NCBI RefSeq assembly: GCF_004341505.2
Contig: NZ_SLYP02000002.1
Span: forward strand, 347,324-411,323
Direction of reading: 5' to 3'
DNA length: 64,000 nucleotides
DNA from: Sphingomonas sp. JUb134
GTDB lineage: Bacteria; Pseudomonadota; Alphaproteobacteria; Sphingomonadales; Sphingomonadaceae
In this document: positions 1 through 9,173 of the stretch, in pieces
How the letters are laid out: each line of letters starts with the position of its first letter
Numbering within the stretch: the first letter of the stretch is position 1
The notes under the pieces: generated by a model
The model's database searches: none
The model's input: only the letters and a program-made list of their open reading frames with translations
What the model was told of the DNA's origin: nothing
Translations under genes and position numbers: made by a program

Positions 1-2
1 CG

Positions 3-797
3 ACTGGACCCTGGTTCGATGACGTGGCCGCGCGTGAGGAGCCCGTCGGCGAGATCTGGTTCGAGCTGCCGCCGGGAAGCGGGCTTGATGACCCCGAGCT
101 GCTGGTCAAGTACCTGTTCACGAGCAGACGGCTCTCGGTCCAGGTTCATCCTGACGACGCTACCGCGAAGGCGTATGGGCTCCCCCGGGGCAAGAGCGAA
201 GCCTGGCAGATCCTCGAGGCCGAGCCGGGGGCGAGCGTCGCGCTGGGACTGCGGACATGGGTTACCAGGGAGCGGTTGCGCGCCGCGGCCAGGGATGGCT
301 CGATCGTCGGCCTGCTCGACTGGAAGCCAGCGCGGGCGGGTGACTTCTGGTACGCGCCGGCAGGCACGATCCACGCCATAGGCGCCGGTCTCAGCCTGAT
401 CGAAATCCAGCAGAATGTGGACGTCACCTATCGGCTCTATGACTATGGTAGCAATCGCGAGCTCCATCTGGACGAGGCGGTGGAGGCTGCCCGCCCGGCG
501 CCCTACGAGGCTCCATTCGCCCCATTCGAGTTGGCGCGGGGCAGGCGGGTGCTTGCCGCCGGAGGGCCGTTCGTGGTGGAACGCTGGGCCGACGCTTTTA
601 CCGGCATTCTGGCGCCGCGGCGAGGCGAGCCGGTTTGGCTGATACCCCTCCGGGGCGAAGCGGTCGTGGGATCGGAGCCGATTGAGCCCGGCGGCGTGTG
701 GATCGTCGCTGGCGATGCCGGCGTCAACTTCACCGGCTCGTGCGATCTTCTCGTCGCCTATTCGGGCCGAGCGGTGCACGAGGCGCTCATCGGCTGA
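3..797 (+). CDS. manA: Class I mannose-6-phosphate isomerase, 5' partial
   Basis: The frame is open from the first bases, so the true start lies off the window; 264 residues remain. Type I phosphomannose isomerase interconverts mannose-6-phosphate and fructose-6-phosphate in the cytosol using one zinc ion. Seen: GEIWFE near the visible start, the zinc-site motif VQVHPDD, and GTIHAIGAG further on, all in family order. The length fits the short bacterial form of about 260-280 aa. It leads the stress island and shares sugar-phosphate chemistry with the 6-phosphogluconolactonase at 1546 and the phosphomannomutase-like phosphatase at 12550. An in-frame GTG at base 24 is unlikely as start because conserved sequence continues upstream of it. 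Confidence 0.85.
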   Translation, partial: TGPWFDDVAAREEPVGEIWFELPPGSGLDDPELLVKYLFTSRRLSVQVHPDDATAKAYGLPRGKSEAWQILEAEPGASVALGLRTWVTRERLRAAARDGSIVGLLDWKPARAGDFWYAPAGTIHAIGAGLSLIEIQQNVDVTYRLYDYGSNRELHLDEAVEAARPAPYEAPFAPFELARGRRVLAAGGPFVVERWADAFTGILAPRRGEPVWLIPLRGEAVVGSEPIEPGGVWIVAGDAGVNFTGSCDLLVAYSGRAVHEALIG

Positions 798-859
798 TCT
801 TGAAGTGGACCGGCAACCCTGAAGCGGGCTCCCGATCGAACCGAAAATGGCTTGTTGAA

Positions 860-873
860 GTGAGCTAGATCAG
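860..873. promoter_or_regulatory. Crp/Fnr-like palindrome, box 1
   Basis: GTGAGCTAGATCAG, TGA-N6-TCA symmetry with one mismatch in the outer C:G pair. It ends 75 bp before the glycine-zipper gene at 949. It is one of eight related boxes in the stress island. Confidence 0.45.
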
Positions 874-948
874 TGCCGGACGGAGGTGCTGCGCATAGCG
901 AAGCCGATGATCCCGCCTCGGTGGGTTTCTCCAAGGATGGGCCTTGAA

Positions 949-1545
949 ATGCCTGCTAGCCCGGTTCGCTGCACCACAATCCTGACATTGCTTCTGGCCT
1001 GCGGGAATCCCGCGATTGCGCAAACTTCCACCCCTTCGTCTTCAAGCCCAACCGAAGGCCGCAGCGAGCAGTACAACGTACCGCCGCCGCCTGGCTACAA
1101 GCCGCCTCCTGGCCGGTTCGTGCAGTCGGATCGCGAGCGCGAGGAGGATGATCGCTACAGCCGCGAAGCCGAACGGTGGGCGGCAGAAAATTGCATAGCG
1201 GACCGTCGGAGCAACATCGCTGCAGGCGCGGTGATCGGCGGGCTGATTGGAGCGCTTGCCGGTTCAGGGCTCGCCGGTCGCTACGATAGAGCCCCGGCCA
1301 CCGTCCTTGGCGCGGGTGCAGGCGCGGTCGCGGGCAGCGCCATCGCGAGGAACGCCAGCCCCGACTGTCCGCCCGGGTTCGTGGTCAAGGCAGCGCCCGA
1401 GCCTTTCTATCCGCCACCCGTCTATCCGCACGTCTATGTGGCGCCGCCGTGGTATGATCCCTGGGTATGGTACGGGGGCCACTGGATCTACAGGCCCTAT
1501 CCCTATCACCGATACTGGTACAAGCGCCACTGGCGACGCCGCTAA
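949..1545 (+). CDS. Exported glycine-zipper protein
   Basis: 198 aa. An N-terminal signal peptide (hydrophobic TILTLLLACG, probable cut after AIAQ) is followed by a proline-rich linker, then a glycine-zipper segment of alternating small residues (about residues 85-125, with GAVIGGLIGALAGSGLAG and GAGAGAVAGSAIA), and a C-terminus very rich in Tyr, Trp, Pro and His ending in a basic tail. Glycine-zipper 2TM proteins sit in or on the envelope. The ATG at 949 has AAGGA about 11 bp upstream; ATG 937 in the same frame is an alternative. Its stop abuts the next start (1546), so the two are probably cotranscribed. Exact function unknown. Confidence 0.7.
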   Translation: MPASPVRCTTILTLLLACGNPAIAQTSTPSSSSPTEGRSEQYNVPPPPGYKPPPGRFVQSDREREEDDRYSREAERWAAENCIADRRSNIAAGAVIGGLIGALAGSGLAGRYDRAPATVLGAGAGAVAGSAIARNASPDCPPGFVVKAAPEPFYPPPVYPHVYVAPPWYDPWVWYGGHWIYRPYPYHRYWYKRHWRRR

Positions 1546-2277
1546 GTGCCGGAGGAGCCGGAAGTCCTTGGTGTGCCCGAGCCGCTATGGCATGGGTTTG
1601 CCACTCCGGAGCATTTGGCCGAGAGCCTGGTCCGAGAGGTGTCGGGCATCATCACCGATCGTCTGGAAACGGAAGGCGCCGCCTTCGTCGCCTTTCCAGG
1701 TGGCCGGTCGCCTGTGCGCGCGTTCGAATTCCTTGCCCCGCGAGCGAGCGGGTGGCGTGGGGTCACGATCATCCCCACCGACGACCGCCTCGTGCCGCCG
1801 GGCGACCGGCTGTCCAACTATGGTCTGCTGGAGAGATGTTTCGCCGCGGGGCAAGCACAGCTCATCCCTCTCGCAAGACCACCATTCGATGATCCTGCCG
1901 CAGCGGCGGACGCAGCCGAGCTGAGGCTTTCGGACCTGGCTTGGCCGCTGGATCTGGTCTGGCTAGGGTTCGGTCTGGACGGGCATGTTGCCTCGCTCCT
2001 CCCGGGACCGGACCTTGCCGTTGCGATGCGTTATCCTGACTGGAGGCGCGTCGCCGGCATCAGGCCCGTGCCGCTTCCGGCCGAGGCGCCGGTGCCCAGA
2101 GTGACGTTGACGCTGAGCGCCATTCTCTCGGCAAAGCGACTGCTTATTTTCGGCAGCGGCCAGGACAAGCTGAAGGTCGTCGAACGGGCTCTGGAAGAGG
2201 GTGCGGAGTCGCAGATGCCGCTCGGCATCGTCTTAGCTAAAGCAAAGTGCCAGCCCGAACTATTCTGGAGCCGATAG
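1546..2277 (+). CDS. pgl: 6-phosphogluconolactonase
   Basis: 243 aa, the usual size. It hydrolyses 6-phosphogluconolactone in the oxidative pentose phosphate pathway (NADPH supply). Seen: AFVAFPGGRSPVRAFEFL matches the glycine-rich phosphate loop, IIPTDDRLVPPGDRLSNYG matches the DER-type motif and Asn of the family, and GFGLDGHVASLLPG matches the lactonase G-DGH-ASLFPG signature. The first GTG directly follows the upstream stop; GTG 1573 is an alternative start. An NADPH-producing enzyme beside peroxiredoxin and thioredoxin genes fits an oxidative-stress role (inference). Confidence 0.8.
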   Translation: MPEEPEVLGVPEPLWHGFATPEHLAESLVREVSGIITDRLETEGAAFVAFPGGRSPVRAFEFLAPRASGWRGVTIIPTDDRLVPPGDRLSNYGLLERCFAAGQAQLIPLARPPFDDPAAAADAAELRLSDLAWPLDLVWLGFGLDGHVASLLPGPDLAVAMRYPDWRRVAGIRPVPLPAEAPVPRVTLTLSAILSAKRLLIFGSGQDKLKVVERALEEGAESQMPLGIVLAKAKCQPELFWSR

Positions 2278-2419
2278 CTTCGAACTTTGTCGCTGGATCG
2301 GCTCGCTTCGCGACGTCTCTCGGGCAGGGCCGACGCAGCAAGCTCTTTGCGAAGGGGCATGGGAGCGAAGGCTGGCAAACGCGTAGAAGATGCAGGAGCG
2401 AGCCCGCTCCTTCAGAGCA

Positions 2420-2433
2420 CTGACAAAGATCAG
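2420..2433. promoter_or_regulatory. Crp/Fnr-like palindrome, box 2
   Basis: CTGACAAAGATCAG, a CTGA-N6-TCAG box in the 250-bp gap between pgl and the broken degP/clpB unit. It ends 95 bp before the degP start at 2529. Nothing else was recognised in this gap. Confidence 0.45.
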
Positions 2434-2528
2434 CGTTTCGCCGAGCCGCCACGCTTAGCTTGCCCAGGTCTTTGGTGCTCGATCGGCTCGCCGGAAGGCT
2501 GGTCGAGCTGAACGACGGGAGATCCTGG

Positions 2529-3169
2529 ATGCTGAGGCTCGTTTTCGTTCCCGCGTTGCTGCTGGCAGTCGCTTGCGATACGCGTAGTCACGCCCGACGG
2601 CACCGCTGAATGCGGACGGTTCCGGTCGCCTGGAGTCGGCCCGTGGCGCGCCCCCGAGCTTCGCCGATCTTGCCGCCCGTCTCTCCCCGGCTGTGGTGAA
2701 CAGCTCGACAACGTCGCGTGTAAAGGTGCGGAGAATGCCCGACTTTCCGGGCGGCCTTCCGTTCGGCGGCCTGTTTCCCTTTCCGGAACTGGGCCGGCCG
2801 CCCGCTCCCCTTAATGCCACGTCGCGCGGATCCGGATTCCTCATTTCGACAGATGGCTACGTCGTCGCGAACAACCACGTCGTCGCGGGTCGCGGCTCGG
2901 GCGTGCAGGTCCAAGCGATCAAGGTCACGCTGACCGGCGGGAAGGAATATCCAGCTCGCGTGGTCGGGCGTGACGAAGCCTCAGACCTTGCTGTCCTCAA
3001 AGTCGAGGCTAATAACTTGCCCTTTGTGCGCTTTGGTAACTCGCCGGGCGCGCGCACCGGCGACTGGGTCCTCGCAATCGGGAATCCCTATGGCCTTGGC
3101 GGCACGGTGACGGCCGGGATCGGCCGCCACTTGTCGACTCCGGCTGTTGAACGAGAGGAATTCGAATGA
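2529..3169 (+). pseudogene. degP: Truncated, frameshifted HtrA/DegP-type serine protease
   Basis: HtrA proteases degrade misfolded envelope proteins using a His-Asp-Ser triad. From ATG 2529 a signal peptide (MLRLVFVPALLLAVACDTRS) runs into a stop at about 2607; the protein continues in another frame (from about 2588) with NADGSGRLESARGAPPSF and LSPAVVNSS. The His (YVVANNHVV) and Asp (ASDLAVLKV) of the triad are present. The frame leaves HtrA homology just after GNPYGLGGTVTAGI and stops 15 codons later, before the GNSGGP serine motif, and both PDZ domains are missing. It is therefore doubly broken: an N-terminal frameshift and loss of the C-terminal two thirds. Its stop overlaps the clpB start by 4 bp, so it may still act as leader of the clpB transcript. 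Confidence 0.8.
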
Positions 3170-5775
3170 ACCTTGAGAAATATACGGACCGCGCAAAGGG
3201 CTTTCTTCAGGCCGCGCAGACCGTGGCGATAAGACTTAATCATCAGCGCATCACGACGGAGCATATTCTCAAAGCCCTGCTCGAGGACGAGCAGGGCATG
3301 GCAGCCGGCCTGATTCGCGCTGCCGGCGGCAATCCGGATCTGGCGGCTAGCGAAGTGGACGCTGCGCTTGCCAAGCTGCCTTCAGTCACCGGAAGCGGGG
3401 CGTCTCAGCCTCCCGGACTCGACAACGATGCCGTCCGGCTCCTCGATCAAGCCGAGCAGATCGCCCAGAAGTCCGGGGACAGCTATGTGACGGTCGAACG
3501 GCTACTGCTGGCGCTCACCCTCGCGACAGGCGCGGCGGCTGGCAAGGCTCTGGCGCGAGCGGGCGTGAAGCCCGAGGCGCTGAACGAAGCGATCAACCAG
3601 CTTCGCGGCGGGCGCGCCGCGGACACGGCAAGCGCCGAGGATCGCTACGATGCGCTGAAGAAATTCGCCCGCGACCTCACCCAGGCCGCGAGGGACGGGA
3701 AGCTCGATCCGGTGATCGGCCGGGACGAGGAGATCCGACGCACGGTTCAGATTCTGGCGCGTCGGACCAAGAACAATCCCGTGCTCATCGGCGATCCCGG
3801 CGTTGGTAAGACCGCGATCGTGGAAGGGTTGGCGCTCCGCATCGCCAATGGCGACGTTCCCGACACGCTCAAGGATCGCAAGCTGATGGCGCTCGACATG
3901 GGGGCGCTCATCGCCGGCGCGAAATATCGCGGCGAGTTCGAGGAGCGTCTCAAGGGCGTGCTCGACGAAGTGAAGGGGGCCGAGGGCAACATCATCCTCT
4001 TCATAGACGAGATGCACACGCTGATCGGCGCAGGTAAGACGGAAGGCGCGATGGATGCGGGCAACCTCTTGAAGCCCGCGCTTGCCCGCGGCGAGCTGCA
4101 CTGTATCGGCGCGACCACGCTCGACGAATACCGTAAGTATGTCGAGAAAGACGCGGCGCTCCAGCGCCGGTTCCAGCCAGTGTTCGTCGGCGAGCCGACG
4201 GTGGAGGACACGATCTCCATCCTCCGGGGTCTCAAGGAAAAGTACGAGCTGCACCACGGCGTGCGGATCACGGATGGGGCGATCGTCGCGGCGGCGACGC
4301 TCTCCAACCGCTACATCACCGACCGGTTCCTGCCCGACAAGGCGATCGACCTGATGGATGAGGCGGCAAGCCGGATCCGCATGGAGGTCGAATCCAAGCC
4401 GGAAGAGATCGAGACGCTTGACCGGCGCATCATCCAGCTGAAGATCGAGCGGGAAGCGCTCAGAAAGGAGTCGGATGCCGCATCCAGGGATCGCCTGACG
4501 CACCTCGAGCATGATCTCGCGCAGCTTGAGCAGCAGTCGGCGGAACTTACACAGCGCTGGCAGGCGGAGCGGGAGAAGATCCAGGCCGAGGCCAAGCTCA
4601 AGGAGCAGCTCGACCAGGCTCGCCTCGAGCTTGACCAGGCGCAGCGACGCGGCGACCTCGCCCGCGCTGGCGAGCTGAGCTATGGCGTCATACCGGGTTT
4701 GGAGAAGCAGCTGGCCGACGCTCAGACGGCGAGCCAGGGCGCGATGCTGCGCGAGGAGGTCACCGCCCAGGACATCGCGGCGGTCGTCTCGCGCTGGACG
4801 GGCATCCCGGTGGACAAGATGCTCGAAGGCGAGCGCGAAAAGTTGCTCCATATGGAGGAGGCGCTCGGAAAGCGGGTCATCGGCCAGCGGCAGGCGGTCA
4901 CGGCGGTCAGCCGCGCCATCCGCCGTGCCCGCGCGGGCCTGCAGGATCCGGACCGGCCGATGGGCTCGTTCCTGTTCCTCGGCCCGACCGGCGTCGGCAA
5001 GACCGAGCTCACCAAGGCGCTCGCGGGCTTCCTGTTCGACGACGACAGCGCGATGGTCCGAATCGACATGTCGGAGTTCATGGAGAAGCACTCGGTCGCG
5101 CGGCTTATCGGCGCCCCGCCGGGCTATGTCGGCTATGAGGAAGGCGGCGTGCTGACTGAGGCGGTGCGGCGGCGGCCCTATCAGGTGATCCTCTTCGACG
5201 AGGTGGAAAAGGCGCACAACGACGTCTTCAACGTGCTCCTGCAGGTGCTCGACGACGGCCGGCTGACGGACGGACAGGGCCGCACGGTCGATTTCAAGAA
5301 CACGCTGATCATCCTCACGTCCAATCTCGGTAGCCAGTACCTATCCAACCTGGCGGAAGGGGAGACGGTCGAGAGCGTCGAGCCGCAGGTGATGGAGGTG
5401 GTGCGCGCGCATTTCCGGCCGGAATTCCTCAACCGGCTCGATGAGATCATTCTGTTCCACCGCCTCGGCCAGGCCGACATGGGTCCGATCGTCGACATTC
5501 AGGTCTCGCGCGTCCAGAACCTCCTCCAGGATCGGAAGATCATCCTTGACCTCACCGAGCGCGCGCGTGCCTGGCTCGGCCGCGTGGGGTATGACCCGGT
5601 CTACGGCGCACGTCCGCTTAAGCGCGCAATACAGCGGTATCTTCAGGATCCTTTGGCGGACCTCCTCCTGCGGGGCGAGGTCCCGGATGGCTCCACTGTC
5701 ACCATTGATGAAGGGGACGGCGAACTGGCATTCACGATCCGGATGAAGGGGCCCGCCGAAGGGCAGGCTGATTGA
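3166..5775 (+). CDS. clpB: ClpB disaggregase
   Basis: 869 aa, full length for ClpB. This Hsp100 ring ATPase pulls proteins out of aggregates and hands them to DnaK-DnaJ-GrpE, all three of which are encoded downstream in this island. Domains in order: Clp N domain (about 1-145), AAA+ 1 with Walker A GDPGVGKT at 209-216 and Walker B LFIDEMHT, the coiled-coil M domain (about 400-530, rich in Glu/Lys/Arg/Gln), and AAA+ 2 with GPTGVGKT at 606-613 and [10 protein letters not shown]. The M domain marks it as ClpB rather than ClpA or ClpC. ATG 3166 has GAGAGGAA about 10 bp upstream. It is likely a second, accessory copy (inference from context). Confidence 0.95.
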   Translation: MNLEKYTDRAKGFLQAAQTVAIRLNHQRITTEHILKALLEDEQGMAAGLIRAAGGNPDLAASEVDAALAKLPSVTGSGASQPPGLDNDAVRLLDQAEQIAQKSGDSYVTVERLLLALTLATGAAAGKALARAGVKPEALNEAINQLRGGRAADTASAEDRYDALKKFARDLTQAARDGKLDPVIGRDEEIRRTVQILARRTKNNPVLIGDPGVGKTAIVEGLALRIANGDVPDTLKDRKLMALDMGALIAGAKYRGEFEERLKGVLDEVKGAEGNIILFIDEMHTLIGAGKTEGAMDAGNLLKPALARGELHCIGATTLDEYRKYVEKDAALQRRFQPVFVGEPTVEDTISILRGLKEKYELHHGVRITDGAIVAAATLSNRYITDRFLPDKAIDLMDEAASRIRMEVESKPEEIETLDRRIIQLKIEREALRKESDAASRDRLTHLEHDLAQLEQQSAELTQRWQAEREKIQAEAKLKEQLDQARLELDQAQRRGDLARAGELSYGVIPGLEKQLADAQTASQGAMLREEVTAQDIAAVVSRWTGIPVDKMLEGEREKLLHMEEALGKRVIGQRQAVTAVSRAIRRARAGLQDPDRPMGSFLFLGPTGVGKTELTKALAGFLFDDDSAMVRIDMSEFMEKHSVARLIGAPPGYVGYEEGGVLTEAVRRRPYQVILFDEVEKAHNDVFNVLLQVLDDGRLTDGQGRTVDFKNTLIILTSNLGSQYLSNLAEGETVESVEPQVMEVVRAHFRPEFLNRLDEIILFHRLGQADMGPIVDIQVSRVQNLLQDRKIILDLTERARAWLGRVGYDPVYGARPLKRAIQRYLQDPLADLLLRGEVPDGSTVTIDEGDGELAFTIRMKGPAEGQAD

Positions 5776-5835
5776 AAGGCACTTCGCGGCGGCGATCCGC
5801 TGCCGCGAGGACCTGCAGCGAACGAGGATTTATCG

Positions 5836-6273
5836 ATGGCTGAAAAGCGAGGGGTCGTCTGCCCCCACTGCGATGCCACGAACGCGGTGCCGACCGACCG
5901 TGAGCCGCTGGTCGCCAGATGCGGTCGTTGTCATCAGAAGCTGTTCGAGGGCGTCCCTGCCGCTCTCGACGCTGCGCGAGCGCGCAAGCATATCCGCAAT
6001 TCGGATCTGCCGGTGATCGTCGATTTCTGGGCGAGCTGGTGCGGCCCGTGCCGGACGATGGCGCCGATCTTCGAACAGGCAGCGCGCTCGATCGAGCCGA
6101 AAGCGCGCTTCATCAAGGTCGATGTCGACGCAAATCCCGACATCGCATCCGAGTACGGCGTCCAGGGGATCCCCGCGTTGCTTGCCTTCAAGAATGGCAA
6201 TGTCGTCGCGCGCCAGGCTGGCGTCACTGATCTAGGCACGCTGAGAGGGTGGGCCGAGCGGTTCGGTGCTTGA
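5836..6273 (+). CDS. trxC: Thioredoxin 2 with N-terminal zinc finger
   Basis: 145 aa. Cytosolic dithiol reductase of the TrxC type. Seen: four cysteines as two CxxC pairs (C9/C12 and C29/C32) that form the small zinc ribbon of thioredoxin 2, then a thioredoxin fold with WCGPC at 68-72 and the cis-proline segment VQGIPALLAF. It lies 60 bp after clpB on the same strand and is probably in the same transcript. TrxC is an oxidative-stress thioredoxin in other proteobacteria, consistent with the peroxiredoxin and glutaredoxin nearby. Confidence 0.92.
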   Translation: MAEKRGVVCPHCDATNAVPTDREPLVARCGRCHQKLFEGVPAALDAARARKHIRNSDLPVIVDFWASWCGPCRTMAPIFEQAARSIEPKARFIKVDVDANPDIASEYGVQGIPALLAFKNGNVVARQAGVTDLGTLRGWAERFGA

Positions 6274-6320
6274 ATACCGGCATCGCAGCTTGATCGGTGC
6301 CTCGGGTGTGGCAATGTTAG

Positions 6321-6345
6321 CGGCCGGCGCATCGAATGCCGGCCG
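6321..6345. terminator. GC-rich hairpin between convergent genes
   Basis: Eight-bp perfect stem CGGCCGGC / GCCGGCCG with a 9-nt loop, 48 bp after trxC and just before the 3' end of the convergent minus-strand gene. There is no T-run, so it would be a weak or Rho-assisted terminator for either side. Confidence 0.4.
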
Positions 6346-6353
6346 ACCCCATG

Positions 6354-6791
6354 TCACGAGCCTTTCTGTCCCGAGGCGTCGCCTGGCCAACCCCGGATAG
6401 GAGCATCGTCGAATTGAAAACGCTGCTTGTTAAGGGGTGCAGCCCTTTCCCGGGGCGGCTCGTGTACCTCATACGGCAAGTCAATCCGCTCGCAATAACG
6501 CACCGCAGCATCACGACTGTCGAAGCGAAGATCGATCTGAAGCAGGGGATCTTCTCCGCCGGTCCAACCTGTTAGCCAGTCGACAAAAGGCCTTTTTCTC
6601 GGCTCAAACCTGAGCCTCCACTCATTCTTATGCGCGCGGCCGCCTCGCCCATGGTTGGAGGCGCTGGGATAAGGCTCGATGATTGCACGAGCATCATCAG
6701 GCAGCGAAGTTAGGTAGCGGCGCCACCATCGCCCATCCTGCGCGACGCGACAGATTGTGGCATGCCTATGATCGAGCTTCTGCTGTCGCAT
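6354..6791 (-). CDS. NDUFS4-like (ETC complex I accessory subunit) protein
   Basis: 145 aa from ATG 6791 (the frame is open to 6872). The middle matches the ETC_C1_NDUFS4 family: KNEWRLRFEPRKRPFVDWL, GWTGGEDPLLQIDLRFDSRD, then ERIDLPYEVHEPP, which corresponds to the family pattern of a W-x-L-x-F segment, MGWTSS-D-L-QV-L-F and GL-YEV. In alphaproteobacteria this family supplies an 18-kDa accessory subunit of NADH dehydrogenase. No other complex I gene is nearby, and the N-terminal 45 residues are basic and not typical, so a stress-specific paralogue is likely (inference). Start uncertain. Confidence 0.65.
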   Translation of the reverse strand: MRQQKLDHRHATICRVAQDGRWWRRYLTSLPDDARAIIEPYPSASNHGRGGRAHKNEWRLRFEPRKRPFVDWLTGWTGGEDPLLQIDLRFDSRDAAVRYCERIDLPYEVHEPPRERAAPLNKQRFQFDDAPIRGWPGDASGQKGS

Positions 6792-6926
6792 GTTGCGCAA
6801 GCGAATGCGACGCAGGCGGCTCCGGATATAACCGGCCGAGCATGATCGTTTTTTATAGAGACGCGAGCCCATATTGACATCTGTCCTTGCCGATGCGGAG
6901 CTTGCGGTATTTCATCGGCGATAGGA

Positions 6927-6940
6927 CTGAGCTATGTCAG
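6927..6940. promoter_or_regulatory. Crp/Fnr-like palindrome, box 3
   Basis: CTGAGCTATGTCAG. It sits between the divergent NDUFS4-like gene and the 6986 gene, ending 45 bp before ATG 6986, and could serve both. Confidence 0.5.
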
Positions 6941-6985
6941 GATGCTGCTTCTTGAATTGCGGATATTCTGTTCGTCCAGCCCTTG

Positions 6986-7636
6986 ATGGAGATCAACGTG
7001 CCAGAAAAATTCGAGCAGAACGTCCTTGAGCAGGTACGAGTGAGGGAGGTTGTCGGCACCGTGCACAACCTCGAAATGCTCGAGGAATTGGTTGTTGCGC
7101 TCGGAGCGGCAGGAGTCGACAAGGGCGACATCGACTTGATGGCGAGCCGCGAGGCGGTACTTGCGGAACTTCCCGCAATCTATGGCGACCCGATAAATCT
7201 TGCGGAAATTCCCGACCTGCCGCGGCGCGAGCTGGTTACCCGAGATGAAGGGGCGACGGTCACCGGGGTTGTTTTCGGAACGCTAATCTCGGTGGCTGCG
7301 CTTGGCGCAGCCCTGCCCGTCGTGGCATCAGGTGGCGCCTTGGCAGCGGTACTCGCCGCAACTGCGGCAGGCGGAACGATTGGAGCGGGTATCGCGAAGG
7401 TCGTGCGCAGGGCCATCCTGGGTGGCGTCGGGGCCGATACTCTTGAGAGCGATATTCGTTCCGGTGGATTAGTCGTCTTTGTTCGAGTGCGGGATGACAC
7501 CCCCGAATCCCAGATTCAGGACATCATGCGAAAATCCGGCGCGCTGAACGTGCACGTGCACGAAATCGAGCTGAAGAAGACGCTGGACGAGTTGCCGCTT
7601 GCCACAATCCAACCTGATCCATGGCTCGCCACCTGA
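6986..7636 (+). CDS. Glycine-zipper stress protein, function unknown
   Basis: 216 aa. The N-terminal part (about 15-60) reads like the general-stress 17M / DUF1269-type ferredoxin-like fold: VVGTVHNLEMLEELVVAL followed by GVDKGDIDLMAS. The centre (about 90-150) is a hydrophobic stretch of small residues with glycine-zipper spacing (ALGAALPVVASGGALAAVLA), and the C-terminal part returns to an alpha/beta segment (GGLVVFVRVRDDTPESQIQ). This arrangement suggests a membrane-inserting envelope protein. A TTG lies 3 bp upstream, but ATG 6986 is the natural start. Box 3 lies just upstream. Confidence 0.65.
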   Translation: MEINVPEKFEQNVLEQVRVREVVGTVHNLEMLEELVVALGAAGVDKGDIDLMASREAVLAELPAIYGDPINLAEIPDLPRRELVTRDEGATVTGVVFGTLISVAALGAALPVVASGGALAAVLAATAAGGTIGAGIAKVVRRAILGGVGADTLESDIRSGGLVVFVRVRDDTPESQIQDIMRKSGALNVHVHEIELKKTLDELPLATIQPDPWLAT

Positions 7637-7812
7637 TCAGCGCGGGCTTGGCGGCCCGGCACGCCGAGAAGTTAGAACAGGTCGCGATCTAACCCTGATC
7701 CCATTGCGTGGCTTCTCGGGCGTTTTGCAATAAACATTCGCGTGTCGGCCGCGGCATCATGCTCAATCGCGTGTGAGATACCGGTACACCGTAGATTCGT
7801 TGGTAGGTAAGG

Positions 7813-7861
7813 GCACCGGACAGCGTGACGGGCGGAGTAATAGTATCACGCTGCCCGGTGC
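7813..7861. terminator. Long hairpin between convergent genes
   Basis: GCACCGGACAGCGTGA at 7813-7828 pairs with TCACGCTGCCCGGTGC at 7846-7861 (15 of 16 pairs, 17-nt loop). It lies in the 278-bp gap between the 6986 gene and the convergent glutaredoxin gene and is a plausible bidirectional terminator without a T-run. Nothing else was recognised in this gap. Confidence 0.45.
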
Positions 7862-7914
7862 AACGGCTCGGCGGCCGGGGGGGCGAGTGGTCCGTCCGAG
7901 CCGTATTCCTAAAG

Positions 7915-8211
7915 CTAACGGTATCCGGCGCGGGCCAGCGCCCATTCGAGTTCGCGCATCGAGGGCTGCACGAGAACCTGTCCCCCGAGCTTGATCGTCG
8001 GACTGGCTAGCCTGCCTCCGGCCAGCCATTCGAGCTCCGACCGCACTTCCGGATGGGCTTCCCAGTCGACGAAGCGATACGGGATGCCGGCTCGATCGAG
8101 ATACCGCCGGACCATCATAGTGATGCCGCACCACGGCTTCCATAGATGACGATCGGAGCGGCAGCCGAGCCGCGTGCTCGATATGCGGACGCCATTATTC
8201 GCGTCCCCCAT
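7915..8211 (-). CDS. Glutaredoxin-like protein, monothiol type
   Basis: 98 aa from ATG 8211. The core reads as a glutaredoxin fold: KPWCGITMMVRRYLDRAGIP, then YRFVDWEAHPEVRSELEWL and GRLASPTIKLGGQVLVQPS, the last holding the cis-proline TVP-like segment (here SPT). The active site is C28-G-I-T31, a single cysteine with no second cysteine at the CxxC position, so monothiol chemistry or iron-sulfur handling is expected. The start overlaps the end of the upstream peroxiredoxin gene by 17 bp, so the pair is translationally coupled and probably functionally linked as peroxidase and reductant. The first 20 residues have no clear homology and the start is not certain. Confidence 0.7.
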   Translation of the reverse strand: MGDANNGVRISSTRLGCRSDRHLWKPWCGITMMVRRYLDRAGIPYRFVDWEAHPEVRSELEWLAGGRLASPTIKLGGQVLVQPSMRELEWALARAGYR

Positions 8212-8941
8212 TTGCTGGCGTTCCAACAATCTCGTCGAGCTTGGCGAAGAGCTCATAGATGTCGGGAACATGCTGGAGCTTCGGCGAGACGTGGGCGTAA
8301 CGGATGACGCCCTCTCCATCGATAATGTAGAGCGCGCGCTCGGAAAAGCCATCAGCGTCGCGCCATACGTTATAGCGGCGCGCGACTTCTCCCTTGGGAT
8401 TGAAATCCGCGAGGAGAGGCATCGAGAGTCCGCGGGCGGCGGCCCAGGCGCCGTGGCTGTAAAGGCTATCTACGGAAATCCCGACGATCTCCACCTCGCG
8501 CTTCTCGAACTCGCACCATTCCTGCTGATAAAGGTCCAACTGCTTGCTGCAGCCCGGGCTCCAGTCGAGCGGATAGAAGACGAGGACGATCGGCCGTCCC
8601 GCATAGGATGAGAGGGTGACTTCCCGGCCGCTAGCGTCCAGCAGGGCGAACTCTGGCGCTTTCGCTCCCACGCTGAGAGGAGAATTGATCGCATCTCCCT
8701 CCATCGCAGGCGCATGCTCGTGGAGGCTTTTCAGATCATCCAGAGTCGCGCCGGCCGGTGCCTCGAAGGCAGGGCGGGCCGAGCCGGCGGAGCGCCACAA
8801 TTCCTGAATCAGGCCGTGGAGCAGCGATAGAGCCTGCTTTTCCGGGCCGTCCGGAAGCTTGGGCGCCAGCGCCGCAAAGTCGGTGCTGAGCTGTTCCAAT
8901 CGACTTGGCTGGGGGGCCAGTGTGCCTGCGTTTCTATCCAA
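8195..8941 (-). CDS. Peroxiredoxin (AhpC/TSA family) with N-terminal extension
   Basis: 248 aa. Reduces peroxides through a peroxidatic cysteine. Seen: about 85 residues of N-terminal helical extension, then SVGAKAPEFALLDASGREVT, FYPLDWSPGCSKQ with the peroxidatic C131 in a PxxxSxxC context (Ser replaces the usual Thr, a known conservative variant), VGISVDSLYSHGAWA, and GVIRYAHVSP. The extension resembles a carboxymuconolactone-like or helical dimerisation segment but was not identified. Downstream it overlaps the glutaredoxin gene. Box 4 lies about 100 bp upstream in the divergent promoter region. Confidence 0.85.
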   Translation of the reverse strand: MDRNAGTLAPQPSRLEQLSTDFAALAPKLPDGPEKQALSLLHGLIQELWRSAGSARPAFEAPAGATLDDLKSLHEHAPAMEGDAINSPLSVGAKAPEFALLDASGREVTLSSYAGRPIVLVFYPLDWSPGCSKQLDLYQQEWCEFEKREVEIVGISVDSLYSHGAWAAARGLSMPLLADFNPKGEVARRYNVWRDADGFSERALYIIDGEGVIRYAHVSPKLQHVPDIYELFAKLDEIVGTPANGGRE

Positions 8942-9042
8942 GTTGGGACTCCTTGCTGCACGTGGTCCGCCTTCGCGAGGAATGGCGCGACGAACCTTCC
9001 TGATGTCGCCGACCCAACCTAATCGGGTTGCTTGGCGGCGGG

Positions 9043-9056
9043 CTGAGATAGATCAG
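9043..9056. promoter_or_regulatory. Crp/Fnr-like palindrome, box 4
   Basis: CTGAGATAGATCAG, between the divergent peroxiredoxin (start 8941) and lipoprotein (start 9174) genes: 101 bp from the first and 117 bp from the second. Confidence 0.5.
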
Positions 9057-9173
9057 AGCTTGGCTCGGCTCTGCGACTAACCCGAGACCGCCGCTCAAGG
9101 TGCCCCGGCCGCAGGAGGTCGGGGCACCATCGACGAAGGAGCAACGATCAAAACCGTGGAGGCTTAGGTTGAG

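Noticed and set aside
3502-5217. Long open frame (571 codons) antisense to clpB
   Set aside because: Mirror of the GC-rich third-position bias of clpB; composition Leu/Arg/Asp-rich with no domain, and clpB is certain.
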